Assembly: GCA_938011315.1 (NCBI GenBank)
Contig: CALLUG010000006.1
Location: forward strand, 62,001-126,000
Length of the DNA stretch: 64,000 nucleotides
Direction: 5' to 3'
From: an uncultured Flavobacteriaceae bacterium
Lineage (GTDB): Bacteria > Bacteroidota > Bacteroidia > Flavobacteriales > Flavobacteriaceae
This document shows, piece by piece, positions 36,725-44,724 of this stretch. Both the position numbers and the translations under genes were made by a program. The stretch's first letter is position 1, and each line of letters starts with the position of its first letter. The notes under the pieces are model-generated. The model did not search any database, had not been told where the DNA came from, and was given only the letters and a program-made list of their open reading frames with translations.

Positions 36725-38347
36725 GTGAATAATTTATTAGCAGACCAGTTACAATTTTTATTATCGCAGCATACTATTGCTTGCGATCATGAAGAATTAT
36801 CATTTCAAATACAAAGTCACCCATCTTACCCTAGCCTTCATTCAATCACAGGGGTTTTAGATCATTTTAATATAGATAACATCGCTTTAGATGTTCCTAG
36901 TAGTGAAGAAACTCTATCACAACTTCCTAAAGTTTTTATGGCGCAGTTAGAGACAGAGCAAGGTAAAGTGTTTGCTGTGGTAAAAAATAAAGGATTAGTT
37001 TATGAATTGATGTTTTCTAAAAAAGAAAAACAACAGCTTTCTATTCATGATTTTCTTCAGCAATTTACAGGAATTATAGTTGCTGTTGAAAAAACGGAGG
37101 ATACCGTAATGACAAAAAACAACAAATCTTTAGTGTCTAAAACTCTTATTGTGTTAGCGTCTTTAGTTGCTTTGGCTGTTTTGCTTACTGCTACATCTTC
37201 TGTGTTTAATATCGCATATACGCTTATTTCTGCTGTTGGTTTGTATATTAGTGTTGCAATTTTAAAACAAGAATTAGGCGAAAAAACTATTTTAGGAAAT
37301 GCATTTTGTTCTAATACAACAACAAAGAGCAATTGTGACTCTGTGCTAACATCGAAAGGAGCAAATATTGGTACCTATAAATTAAGCGATTTGAGCATTA
37401 CTTACTTTTCAGGCATCACTTTGTTATCGTTTTTGCTAATGATTACAAATTCTAGCTTGGCATTACCTTTGGTTATAAGCTTTATGGCGTTGCCTATAAC
37501 CATATATTCCATATATTATCAATATGCAATTGTAAAACAATGGTGTTTTTTATGTTTAAGTATTGTAGGGGTACTTTGGGTGCAACCCGTATTACTTTTA
37601 TTAGCTTTAGATGAAATTAAAACATCAATATTTAGCATAAATAGTACTACGATATTGCTTAGCGTATTTGTTTTTATAAGTGTTTTTAGCGTTTGGAATA
37701 TTGTATCTCCTAAAATAAAAGATTTTAGAGCACTTAAGGTGTCTAAAATAAAGTACTTTAAGTTTAAACGAGATTTTAATATATTTGAGTCACTTCTAAA
37801 CAGGTCTAAAACTCTAGAAACTACAATACCTAATGTGTCAGAAATTGTACTTGGTAACCAAAACTCGCCTTTAGTAATTACAATTGTAACAAGCCCTTTT
37901 TGTGGTCACTGTAAGCCTGTGCATCAACTGGTTGAGCAGATTCTAAAAAAACATTCTAAAAAAGTGCTGTTGCAAATTCGTTTTAGTGTGAACCAGAATA
38001 ACACTCCTTTGGTTAGTATTACAAGCCGATTATTGGAATTATATCATACCGAAGGTGTAGAAAGATGTTTGCAGGCTATGCATGATATTTACGGAGATGT
38101 AAATTCCGATGCTTGGATTAATAAATGGGGTAAAACAGAAAACGAACCACACTACTTAAACACGTTGAACCAGCAGAGTGCATGGTGTAGTACTAACCAA
38201 ATAAACTTTACTCCAGAGGTTTTAATTAACGGGAAATCTTATCCTAAAGAGTACGAGCGCTCTGAACTTATTTACTTTATAGAGGATTTGCATGACAACG
38301 TTCATACTTCAACAACAAACGAAGCAGTATTACAAAGAACACTATAA
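36725..38347 (+). CDS. C39-like / VKOR / thioredoxin fusion, thiol oxidase
   Basis: A 540-residue fusion. Residues 1-125 are a peptidase C39-like domain without the catalytic cysteine. Residues 137-330 are a vitamin-K-epoxide-reductase membrane domain: loop cysteines Cys195 and Cys204 and the CFLC active site (Cys274, Cys277). Residues 370-520 are a DsbA/thioredoxin domain with CGHC (Cys393, Cys396) and a cis-proline loop FTPEVLING. VKOR passes electrons to quinone and thioredoxin oxidises substrate thiols, so this should make disulfides in the periplasm. It starts with GTG. It lies just ahead of a six-cysteine peptide gene, the likely substrate; the C39-like part may bind leaders without cutting them. 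Confidence 0.86.
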   Translation: MNNLLADQLQFLLSQHTIACDHEELSFQIQSHPSYPSLHSITGVLDHFNIDNIALDVPSSEETLSQLPKVFMAQLETEQGKVFAVVKNKGLVYELMFSKKEKQQLSIHDFLQQFTGIIVAVEKTEDTVMTKNNKSLVSKTLIVLASLVALAVLLTATSSVFNIAYTLISAVGLYISVAILKQELGEKTILGNAFCSNTTTKSNCDSVLTSKGANIGTYKLSDLSITYFSGITLLSFLLMITNSSLALPLVISFMALPITIYSIYYQYAIVKQWCFLCLSIVGVLWVQPVLLLLALDEIKTSIFSINSTTILLSVFVFISVFSVWNIVSPKIKDFRALKVSKIKYFKFKRDFNIFESLLNRSKTLETTIPNVSEIVLGNQNSPLVITIVTSPFCGHCKPVHQLVEQILKKHSKKVLLQIRFSVNQNNTPLVSITSRLLELYHTEGVERCLQAMHDIYGDVNSDAWINKWGKTENEPHYLNTLNQQSAWCSTNQINFTPEVLINGKSYPKEYERSELIYFIEDLHDNVHTSTTNEAVLQRTL

Positions 38348-38380
38348 CATACGTAAAATCCTCATAGAAGGGTTTTTTGA

Positions 38381-38516
38381 AAAATATTCTTTCGAGAAGA
38401 ATAGACACATATTGTGAGTGTCTCTAAATGTTCACAACAACTATAATTTATTAAATAGTTTTATTATGAAAAATTTAAAAAACTTAGGTAAAACATTATC
38501 TAAAAATGAGCAAAAA
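38381..38516 (+). repeat. Direct repeat copy 1: 5' region and leader of the first peptide
   Basis: About 136 bases ending at codon 17 of the peptide, roughly nine in ten bases the same as 40882-41018. It holds two hairpins ahead of the start: TATTCTT/AAGAATA (38385-38403) and AGACAC/GTGTCT (38403-38423). Together they look like a duplicated regulatory leader. Confidence 0.85.
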
Positions 38517-38663
38517 ACTATTAGTGGCGGATTTGGAGGCGGCGGTTCTTCTTGTACCGTTAATAATTGCTCGTTGTGTGGCGGTACTCCTGAGCCTAAT
38601 GGGACACGTTGTTTAGGAACTGAATTTACAGCTAACTGTTTAGCTTTTGTCTGCGGCTATTAA
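38466..38663 (+). CDS. Double-glycine leader peptide, six-cysteine core (peptide 1)
   Basis: Sixty-five residues from ATG 38466. The first 22 form a leader, MKNLKNLGKTLSKNEQ... ending ISGG, a Gly-Gly type signal for C39-domain exporters. The core of 43 residues begins with a glycine run (FGGGG) and has six cysteines at core positions 8, 13, 16, 27, 36 and 41, fit for three disulfides. It ends CGY. The exporter gene begins 25 bases downstream. It may be a bacteriocin or other secreted signal peptide; the activity is unknown. An in-frame GTG start 48 bases upstream was not chosen because the leader is normal from the ATG. Confidence 0.83.
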   Translation: MKNLKNLGKTLSKNEQKTISGGFGGGGSSCTVNNCSLCGGTPEPNGTRCLGTEFTANCLAFVCGY

Positions 38664-38687
38664 TATCTTATTATATAAAACATCCTT

Positions 38688-40880
38688 TTGAGAACATTTC
38701 CATTTTATAAACAAGCAGAAACTAAAGATTGCGGTCCTACTTGCATTAAAATTATTGCTAAACATTATGGCAAAACGATTAGTGCAGAGCAGTTACGTAC
38801 TTTGTCGGAAACCACACGAGAAGGTTCTAGTCTTTTAGGGCTTAGTGATGCTGTAGAGTCTATTGGGTTTCGTTCTTTAGGAATAAAACTATCATTTTCT
38901 AAATTAAAGGATGCATCATTTCCTTGCATTGTACATTGGAACAAAAACCACTATATCGTAGTTTATAAAATAAAGAAAGATACTGTTTATGTTTCAGACC
39001 CAGCACATGGGTTGCTTAGTTACTCTAAAGCTGAATTTATTAAACTTTGGATAGGTAATAATGCAAACGAAACTACAGAAGAAGGCATTGTATTATGTTT
39101 AGAACCCACACCTTTATTTTATAACGAAGTTTTTGATGATGAAGGCAAACAAAAGTTTGGTTTTAGTTTTATATTTAAATATGTTTACAAATACAAACGT
39201 TTTGTAATACAACTAGCTATTGGTTTATTAGCAGGAAGTTTATTGCAACTTATTTTTCCTTTTTTAACACAAAGTGTTGTCGATGTTGGAATTAAAAATA
39301 AGGACATTAACTTTATTTATTTAGTTCTAGCTGCTCAGTTATTTCTCTTTATAGGGAAGGTGTTTTTAGAAATAATTCGCTCTTGGATTTTACTTCATCT
39401 AAGCACACGTATTAATATCTCCTTAATTTCTGATTTTTTTATTAAATTAATGAAACTTCCTATTTCTTTTTTTGATGTAAAAATGACTGGGGATTTATTG
39501 CAGCGTATTAATGATCATAAACGAATAGAACAAATTTTAACCACTTCGTCTCTAACGATGTTGTTTTCTTTTTTTAATTTGATTGTTTTTAGTTTTGTAT
39601 TAGGGTATTATAGTTTTCAAATTTTTGGTGTTTTCTTTTTTGGTAGTCTGTTTTATATTGCTTGGATATTATTCTTTTTTAAGCGCAGAAAAGAACTCGA
39701 TTATAAACGGTTTCATGAAGTTAGTCATGAGCAAAGTAAAGTTATCGAACTCATTAATGGAATGCAAGAAATTAAACTGCACAATGCCGAAAAGCGAATG
39801 CGATGGAACTGGGAATTTGTACAAGCACGACTTTTCAAAATTTCTACAAAAAATTTGGTGTTAGAACAAACGCAATCTGTAGGGTCTAATTTTATTAATG
39901 AACTCAAAAATATGTTTATTACCATTCTTTCTGCCAAATTAGTTGTAGATGGTGATATTACCTTAGGGGGTATGTTGGCAATAACTTCTATAGTGGGGCA
40001 GTTAAATGCTCCTATTAGTCAATTTATTAGTTTTATGAGAGATATGCAAGATGCAAAAATTTCTTTAGAGCGTCTTGGTGAGATACATAATAAAGATGAT
40101 GAAGAATCGCTTACGGATGAAAAAATAAAAACATTACCAGAAAACTCAAGCATTAGTCTTAACAATGTTTCATTTCGTTATGTAGGTAGCTTAGAACCAG
40201 TGCTAAAGAATTTAAACCTAACAATCCCTGCAAATAAAACTACGGCAATAGTAGGCGTAAGCGGCAGTGGAAAAACAACATTGATGAAGCTTTTATTGCG
40301 ATTTTATCAAGCGGAACAAGGTAGTATATTAGTTAATGATTTTAATCTTAACAATATTTCTCAAAACGTATGGAGAAACCATTGTGGTGTTGTAATGCAA
40401 GAAGGCTATATTTTTAACAACACCATTGCTCATAATATCGCTGTTGGACAAGACTATATTGATAAAAGTAAGCTAGCACATGCTATAGATGTGGCTAATA
40501 TATCAGACTATATAGATAACCTTCCCTTAGGGGTAAATACCAAAATAGGAAGCGAAGGTTCTGGGCTTAGTACAGGTCAAAAGCAACGCTTACTTATTGC
40601 TAGAGCTGTCTATAAAAATCCTAAATTTTTATTCTTTGATGAAGCAACATCGGCACTCGACGCCAATAACGAATCTGTAATTATGAAAAAACTAAATCAT
40701 TTTTTCACAAATAAAACAGCAGTAGTCATAGCTCACCGATTGAGTACTGTAAAAAACGCTCATCAAATTGTAGTATTAGATCAAGGAAAAATTGTAGAAA
40801 TAGGGAATCATACTGAGCTTATTAAACAAAAAGGAAATTATTATCACTTAGTTAAAAATCAGCTTGAACTAGGCGATTAA
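38688..40880 (+). CDS. Peptidase-containing ABC transporter (C39 / ABC, PCAT)
   Basis: A 730-residue half-transporter. Residues 1-125 are an active C39 peptidase: Cys15 in DCGPTC, His88 in WNKNHYIVV and Asp104 in VSDPAHG. Residues ~160-440 are the membrane domain. The ABC domain has Walker A GVSGSGKTT, signature LSTGQKQR and Walker B FLFFDEATSALD. It should cut the Gly-Gly leaders and pump the cores across the inner membrane. The start is a TTG at 38688, which places FPFYKQAETKDCGPTC at the usual distance from the N-terminus; no ATG is near. It is flanked by the two peptide genes. Confidence 0.94.
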   Translation: MRTFPFYKQAETKDCGPTCIKIIAKHYGKTISAEQLRTLSETTREGSSLLGLSDAVESIGFRSLGIKLSFSKLKDASFPCIVHWNKNHYIVVYKIKKDTVYVSDPAHGLLSYSKAEFIKLWIGNNANETTEEGIVLCLEPTPLFYNEVFDDEGKQKFGFSFIFKYVYKYKRFVIQLAIGLLAGSLLQLIFPFLTQSVVDVGIKNKDINFIYLVLAAQLFLFIGKVFLEIIRSWILLHLSTRINISLISDFFIKLMKLPISFFDVKMTGDLLQRINDHKRIEQILTTSSLTMLFSFFNLIVFSFVLGYYSFQIFGVFFFGSLFYIAWILFFFKRRKELDYKRFHEVSHEQSKVIELINGMQEIKLHNAEKRMRWNWEFVQARLFKISTKNLVLEQTQSVGSNFINELKNMFITILSAKLVVDGDITLGGMLAITSIVGQLNAPISQFISFMRDMQDAKISLERLGEIHNKDDEESLTDEKIKTLPENSSISLNNVSFRYVGSLEPVLKNLNLTIPANKTTAIVGVSGSGKTTLMKLLLRFYQAEQGSILVNDFNLNNISQNVWRNHCGVVMQEGYIFNNTIAHNIAVGQDYIDKSKLAHAIDVANISDYIDNLPLGVNTKIGSEGSGLSTGQKQRLLIARAVYKNPKFLFFDEATSALDANNESVIMKKLNHFFTNKTAVVIAHRLSTVKNAHQIVVLDQGKIVEIGNHTELIKQKGNYYHLVKNQLELGD

Positions 40881-40881
40881 C

Positions 40882-41018
40882 AAAATATTCTCTCGCGAGG
40901 AATTAGACACATACTGTGAGTGTCTCTAAACGTTCACGGCAATTATAATTTATTAAATAATTTTATTATGAAAAATTTAAAAAACTTAGGTAAAACATTA
41001 TCTAAAAACGAACAAAAA
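40882..41018 (+). repeat. Direct repeat copy 2: 5' region and leader of the second peptide
   Basis: The match to 38381-38516 covers the upstream hairpins and the first 17 codons, then stops sharply. Hairpin 1 is TATTC with CTC/GAG (40886-40905) in place of the copy 1 stem, with changes on both sides that keep pairing. Hairpin 2 is AGACAC/GTGTCT (40905-40925). Confidence 0.85.
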
Positions 41019-41198
41019 ATGATTAATGGTGGTATGTTATCAATAGGTAAAAACGGCAATCAGACTTCAGGGTTTTGCGTAAATCCAGGAGGTTACAATT
41101 GTGGGCCTACTTGTGATCCTGGTACTGGATGTCATGTCAATTTTGGGTTTGCTATTACACTTGGGTTTATTAATCAACACTCTCAATGTTGCATATAG
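40968..41198 (+). CDS. Double-glycine leader peptide, six-cysteine core (peptide 2)
   Basis: Seventy-six residues from ATG 40968. The leader is the same as peptide 1 for the first 17 residues and ends MINGG. The 54-residue core has six cysteines (core positions 15, 23, 27, 33, 52, 53) with the spacing CxxxxxxxCxxxC and a C-terminal CCI. It is glycine- and proline-rich near the middle. The core shares no clear sequence with peptide 1. It lies 87 bases after the exporter gene and before the HlyD gene, so both peptides probably use the same exporter. Function unknown: antimicrobial or signalling are both open. Confidence 0.82.
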   Translation: MKNLKNLGKTLSKNEQKMINGGMLSIGKNGNQTSGFCVNPGGYNCGPTCDPGTGCHVNFGFAITLGFINQHSQCCI

Positions 41199-41214
41199 CC
41201 TAGAGTTAGTTTAA

Positions 41215-41233
41215 CTTCCTTGATTAAAGGAAG
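41215..41233 (+). terminator. Small hairpin after peptide 2
   Basis: CTTCCTT and AAGGAAG form a seven-base stem with a five-base loop 16 bases after the stop codon. There is no T-tract, so it may stabilise the mRNA rather than end it. Confidence 0.4.
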
Positions 41234-41234
41234 C

Positions 41235-41373
41235 TAATACTATTAGCTTTGTTCTAAAATAGTATCATATTATTATTTTGATATATAACAAGTTATGTTG
41301 TTTGATTATATGAAACATTTAATTTATCAACGTATTTGATATAAATATTATTTAGAACAAAGCGATAGTATTA
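41235..41373. repeat. Long inverted repeat in the peptide 2 - HlyD gap
   Basis: Arms at about 41235-41265 and 41344-41373 match as reverse complements (TAATACTAT and GCTTTGTTCTAAA on both), about 78 bases apart. The 244-base gap 41199-41442 holds this and the hairpin at 41215, and no gene. It may be a MITE-like element or an RNA stem that sets adaptor expression apart from peptide expression. Confidence 0.55.
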
Positions 41374-41442
41374 TGAAAAGAATAAACCCTTTTTGATACA
41401 AAAAAGTAATTTACGCGAAGCAAACTCATTAAAAAAATAATT

Positions 41443-42729
41443 ATGCCAAACAACAATATAGAACTCCGATCTGAGGAAGTACAAGAAATTCTTGAAGCAA
41501 CTCCTATTTGGATGATTAGGTGGGGTAATATTGTCGTCCTGAGCTTAATTGTAATGCTTTTGTTTATTTCTTGGTTTGTAAAATATCCAGATGTTATTGG
41601 TGCATCTGCTATAATTAGTACTAAATTACCGCCACAAAAAGAATATGCTAAAACCAATGGTAAAATAGCCTCTATATTAGTTACAGATAACCAACAAGTG
41701 AAGAGCAATACAGCGCTTGCCATACTAGAAAATACAGCAAATTATAAAGATGTATTTTTGCTAAAATCTATTATAGATACAATTACAATAAATAGTAAAT
41801 CGTTTGAGTTTCCTATAAACCAATTGCCTATACTTTTTTTGGGCGATATAGAATCGGATTTTGCGCTTTTTGAAAACAGCTACTTTCAGTACCAACTTAA
41901 CAAGCAATACCAACCTTTTTCCAACCAAGCCAATGCTGATCGCGTATCTAAATCGCAATCAAAATTACGTTTGCAAACATTACTATCTCAGAAAGAAACT
42001 AACAAATCGGAGCTTGTTTATCAAAAAGCAGACTTAGATCGCACCAAAACATTATATGATAAAGGTGTTGTTTCTAAACAAGATTTAGAACTTAAAGAAC
42101 TATCATACTTACAAGCAAAACGTAATTTCGCCAGCATAGACGCATCAATTTCTCAGGCTAGAGAAGCCATAAGTAATATTAATTCTACATCAAAAAGTAC
42201 TATTTTAAATAAAACTAGAGAAGATATTAGTCTTCTCAAAACCGTTATTCAATCTTTCAATCAATTAAAACGAGCAATCAAAGACTGGGAACTCCGCTAT
42301 GTGTTACAATCAAACATTAACGGAACAGTTTCCTTTCTAAATACTTGGACTATTAACCAAACAGTCTCACAAGGCGATTTACTATTCACCATTATCCCCA
42401 AAGAAAATTCAGATTATATCGCACAATTAAAAACCCCTGCTCAAAATTCTGGTAAATTAAAAATAGGGCAGCGCGTTAACATTAAATTAGAAAATTATCC
42501 AGATACCGAGTTTGGCATCCTACAAGCTAATATAGAAAGTATCGCTCTATTTCCAGATAAAGAAGCTTTATACCTTATAAACGCTTCACTTCCCAAAACG
42601 TTGGTAACCTCATACAAAAAAGAAATTCCGTTTAAGCACGAAATGTTGGGTGTTGCAGAAATTATTACTGACGATTTGCGCCTTATCGATCGTTTTTTTT
42701 CACAACTTAAACATGTTTTTAAAAACTAA
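41443..42729 (+). CDS. HlyD-family membrane fusion protein
   Basis: A 428-residue adaptor: one N-terminal membrane helix (about 28-46), a lipoyl half-motif (GKIASILVTDNQQVKSNTALAIL, 73-95), a long coiled coil (about 160-270) and a C-terminal barrel region (TVSQGDLLFTIIPKE, KLKIGQRVNIKLENYP). It would bridge the ABC exporter to an outer-membrane channel. It follows peptide 2 after 244 bases. No TolC gene is in the window, so a housekeeping channel must serve. Confidence 0.88.
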   Translation: MPNNNIELRSEEVQEILEATPIWMIRWGNIVVLSLIVMLLFISWFVKYPDVIGASAIISTKLPPQKEYAKTNGKIASILVTDNQQVKSNTALAILENTANYKDVFLLKSIIDTITINSKSFEFPINQLPILFLGDIESDFALFENSYFQYQLNKQYQPFSNQANADRVSKSQSKLRLQTLLSQKETNKSELVYQKADLDRTKTLYDKGVVSKQDLELKELSYLQAKRNFASIDASISQAREAISNINSTSKSTILNKTREDISLLKTVIQSFNQLKRAIKDWELRYVLQSNINGTVSFLNTWTINQTVSQGDLLFTIIPKENSDYIAQLKTPAQNSGKLKIGQRVNIKLENYPDTEFGILQANIESIALFPDKEALYLINASLPKTLVTSYKKEIPFKHEMLGVAEIITDDLRLIDRFFSQLKHVFKN

Positions 42730-42745
42730 AAACTTTATCAGTAAT

Positions 42746-42768
42746 ACCGTTTACAGCGGTCTTTATTT
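42746..42768 (+). terminator. Weak terminator-like hairpin between convergent genes
   Basis: ACCG (42746-42749) pairs with CGGT (42757-42760), followed by CTTTATTT. The stem is short. It lies between the HlyD stop and the end of the minus-strand DUF721 gene. Confidence 0.35.
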
Positions 42769-42790
42769 AAAATAAAAACAAATTAAACCA

Positions 42791-43087
42791 CTACCTCAAT
42801 ATTAGTTTTTTAATTAATTCTTTTCCCAAAAACTCATTAAGAATAGTTATAATCTTTTGATTGCCATAAGTTAGCTCTTCCCTTAATACAGAAGAGCTTA
42901 ATTGTACGTGTAATACATCGTTTTGTAATTGTATGCTTGTTGTGTAGTGGTTAACTCCATTTCCCATAACACTTTTCCAAGCGTCTTCTACATCAATTTT
43001 ATCAAGACCTTTTTGGAGTTTGTTTTCAGTAACAAAATCTTTTAGGGCATCACTTAGTTTTAAGTTGTCATTATTGCGCTTAGTCAT
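42791..43087 (-). CDS. DUF721 / DciA-like protein
   Basis: A 98-residue protein with the DUF721 phrases AWKSVMG, HYTTSIQLQNDVLHVQLSSSVLREELTY and an ending LIKKLIL. The family includes DciA, a loader of the DnaB helicase, though the short Bacteroidota forms are not proven to act so. The gene overlaps the lipoprotein gene stop by one base, and recF is close upstream, which fits a DNA replication or repair link. Confidence 0.8.
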   Translation of the reverse strand: MTKRNNDNLKLSDALKDFVTENKLQKGLDKIDVEDAWKSVMGNGVNHYTTSIQLQNDVLHVQLSSSVLREELTYGNQKIITILNEFLGKELIKKLILR

Positions 43088-43500
43088 TAGTCTAAAGTTA
43101 TAGGAGTATAAGGAGCGTATGTATATACAAACCCCTTAGTATTGCTAATTACGAGTTGTGTTTTGTTAAGTATAATAATTGTTTCTTTGTAAGGGTTTTT
43201 AGTGTCGGTATAATATAGATGTAACGAATCGTTTTCTGTTTTTAGTGTAAAAAAGGAATGATGCTGGGAGGTTAAATATTTTTTGTTGAATTGCGGAACT
43301 ACTTTTTTCCTAAAACCATCTCGCTTATTTACCTCAAAGTAGTCTATAGTTGTATTTACATTGTACGTTTTTAGGTTTACATTATTTTGCTCCACTTTTA
43401 CGATTTGCCAGTAGCCATTTAAGTCTGAAATATTCGTTATAGATTGATTGTTGCAGCTGCATATCAAAATCAAAATAACTATTGCAATTTTTTTATACAT
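43087..43500 (-). CDS. Small lipoprotein (lipocalin-like)
   Basis: A 137-residue lipoprotein with a signal peptide and cysteines at 14 and 16 in LICSC, either of which could be the lipobox residue. The remaining part is beta-rich with DLNGYWQIVKVE, as in lipocalin-like Bacteroidota lipoproteins. Function unknown. It lies 5 bases after recF, and DUF721 overlaps its stop, so the three genes form one unit. Confidence 0.7.
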   Translation of the reverse strand: MYKKIAIVILILICSCNNQSITNISDLNGYWQIVKVEQNNVNLKTYNVNTTIDYFEVNKRDGFRKKVVPQFNKKYLTSQHHSFFTLKTENDSLHLYYTDTKNPYKETIIILNKTQLVISNTKGFVYTYAPYTPITLD

Positions 43501-43505
43501 AAACG

Positions 43506-44585
43506 TTATAAATCAAAAATTTTATACGATTGGTGTACGCTTTTAATCGCGTTTTCAGTGCGCTCGTGGTGTGTGTCACTGATAAATAATTGTCCGAAAT
43601 TTTTGTCATTAACCAGCTTAATTATTTGCGAAACACGATGCTCATCTAGTTTATCAAAAACATCATCTAATAGTAAAATTGGATTAACACCACTTTGCGT
43701 TTTTATAAAGTCAAATTGTGCTAATTTTAGAGCAATTAAAAACGATTTTTGCTGTCCTTGGCTACCAAACCTTTTAATTGGATAATTTTCTATTTCCAAA
43801 TTCAAATCATCTTTATGTATCCCAACACTAGTATATTGCAGTGCTTTATCTTTAGCAATAGTATTACTTAGTAATGTATTTAAGTCATTGTCAAACAAGT
43901 CACTTTTATAATTAATAGTTACAGTTTCATTATTATTACTAATAGATTTGTAACGCGCTTTAAAAATAGGAATAAACGTTTTTAAAAAAGCATTACGCTT
44001 ATCAAAGATAACATGGCCTAACTCGTTTAGCTGAAAATTATAAACCTCTAAGGAATCTTGATTATGAGTCCCATTTTGCGCAAAATATTTTAGTAATGAA
44101 TTACGTTGTACAATAACTTTATTGTACTTTATCAAAGTTTGCAAATACGCTTTATCGCTTTGCGAAATAACATTGTCTATAAATTTTCGTCGTGTTTGAC
44201 TCCCCTCTATAATTAAATCGCGGTCTGCAGGAGAAATAATAACTAAAGGTAAAAACCCTACATGATCACTAAAACGTTCGTACACTTTAGCATTACGTTT
44301 TATTATTTTTTTTTGATTTCGTTTTAAGGATACTACAATTTTTTCGTCACGATTAGCTTTTTCATAAAGACCGTCAATTAAAAAAAAATCTTCATTATGT
44401 TTTATATTTTGAGACGATACAGGATTAAAATAACCTTTGCCAAACGACAAGTGATAAATAGCATCCAAAACATTGGTTTTCCCTACGCCATTTGGTCCCA
44501 CAAAGCAATTAATTTTTGAATCGAAACTAAAACGCTTACTGTCAAAATTTTTATAATTAACTAAAGATAAGTTTTTTAAAATCAT
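43506..44585 (-). CDS. recF: DNA replication and repair protein RecF
   Basis: A 359-residue SMC-like ATPase with Walker [10 protein letters not shown] (Lys36), the RecF signature [17 protein letters not shown] and Walker [15 protein letters not shown]. It loads RecA at single-strand gaps with RecO and RecR. The start at ATG 44585 fits, with [14 protein letters not shown] as the usual N-terminus. It has its own promoter upstream. Confidence 0.96.
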   Translation of the reverse strand: MILKNLSLVNYKNFDSKRFSFDSKINCFVGPNGVGKTNVLDAIYHLSFGKGYFNPVSSQNIKHNEDFFLIDGLYEKANRDEKIVVSLKRNQKKIIKRNAKVYERFSDHVGFLPLVIISPADRDLIIEGSQTRRKFIDNVISQSDKAYLQTLIKYNKVIVQRNSLLKYFAQNGTHNQDSLEVYNFQLNELGHVIFDKRNAFLKTFIPIFKARYKSISNNNETVTINYKSDLFDNDLNTLLSNTIAKDKALQYTSVGIHKDDLNLEIENYPIKRFGSQGQQKSFLIALKLAQFDFIKTQSGVNPILLLDDVFDKLDEHRVSQIIKLVNDKNFGQLFISDTHHERTENAIKSVHQSYKIFDL

Positions 44586-44613
44586 AGATAAAAATGCGTT
44601 CTATAAAAAATAA

Positions 44614-44646
44614 CAAATTTAGAACTACCCTAAAAAGCGCTTGCAA
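44614..44646 (-). promoter_or_regulatory. Promoter for recF
   Basis: On the minus strand, TTG (44646-44644) and TAAATTTG (44621-44614) are 22 bases apart, giving a 5' leader of about 25 bases before the recF ATG. Confidence 0.55.
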
Positions 44647-44696
44647 ATTATTGAAAAATAACAAATAATTTACCTTTTTATTACCAATAAAAATTT

Positions 44697-44704
44697 TATT
44701 TTTG
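44697..44704 (+). promoter_or_regulatory. Candidate -7 box (TATTTTTG) for the TPR gene
   Basis: A TAnnTTTG match 20 bases before the start of the membrane TPR protein. The upstream box is not clear. Confidence 0.4.
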
Positions 44705-44724
44705 CCACGCACAAATTATACAAT

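Noticed and set aside
38418-38465. In-frame GTG extension of both peptide genes (also 40920-40967)
   Set aside because: The extension is open in both copies, but the ATG gives a normal Gly-Gly leader and the extension runs through the hairpin arm. Copy similarity explains the shared frame.
43506-44724. Replication origin next to recF
   Set aside because: No dnaA or dnaN gene and no cluster of TTATCCACA boxes was seen; recF often lies apart from the origin in this phylum.
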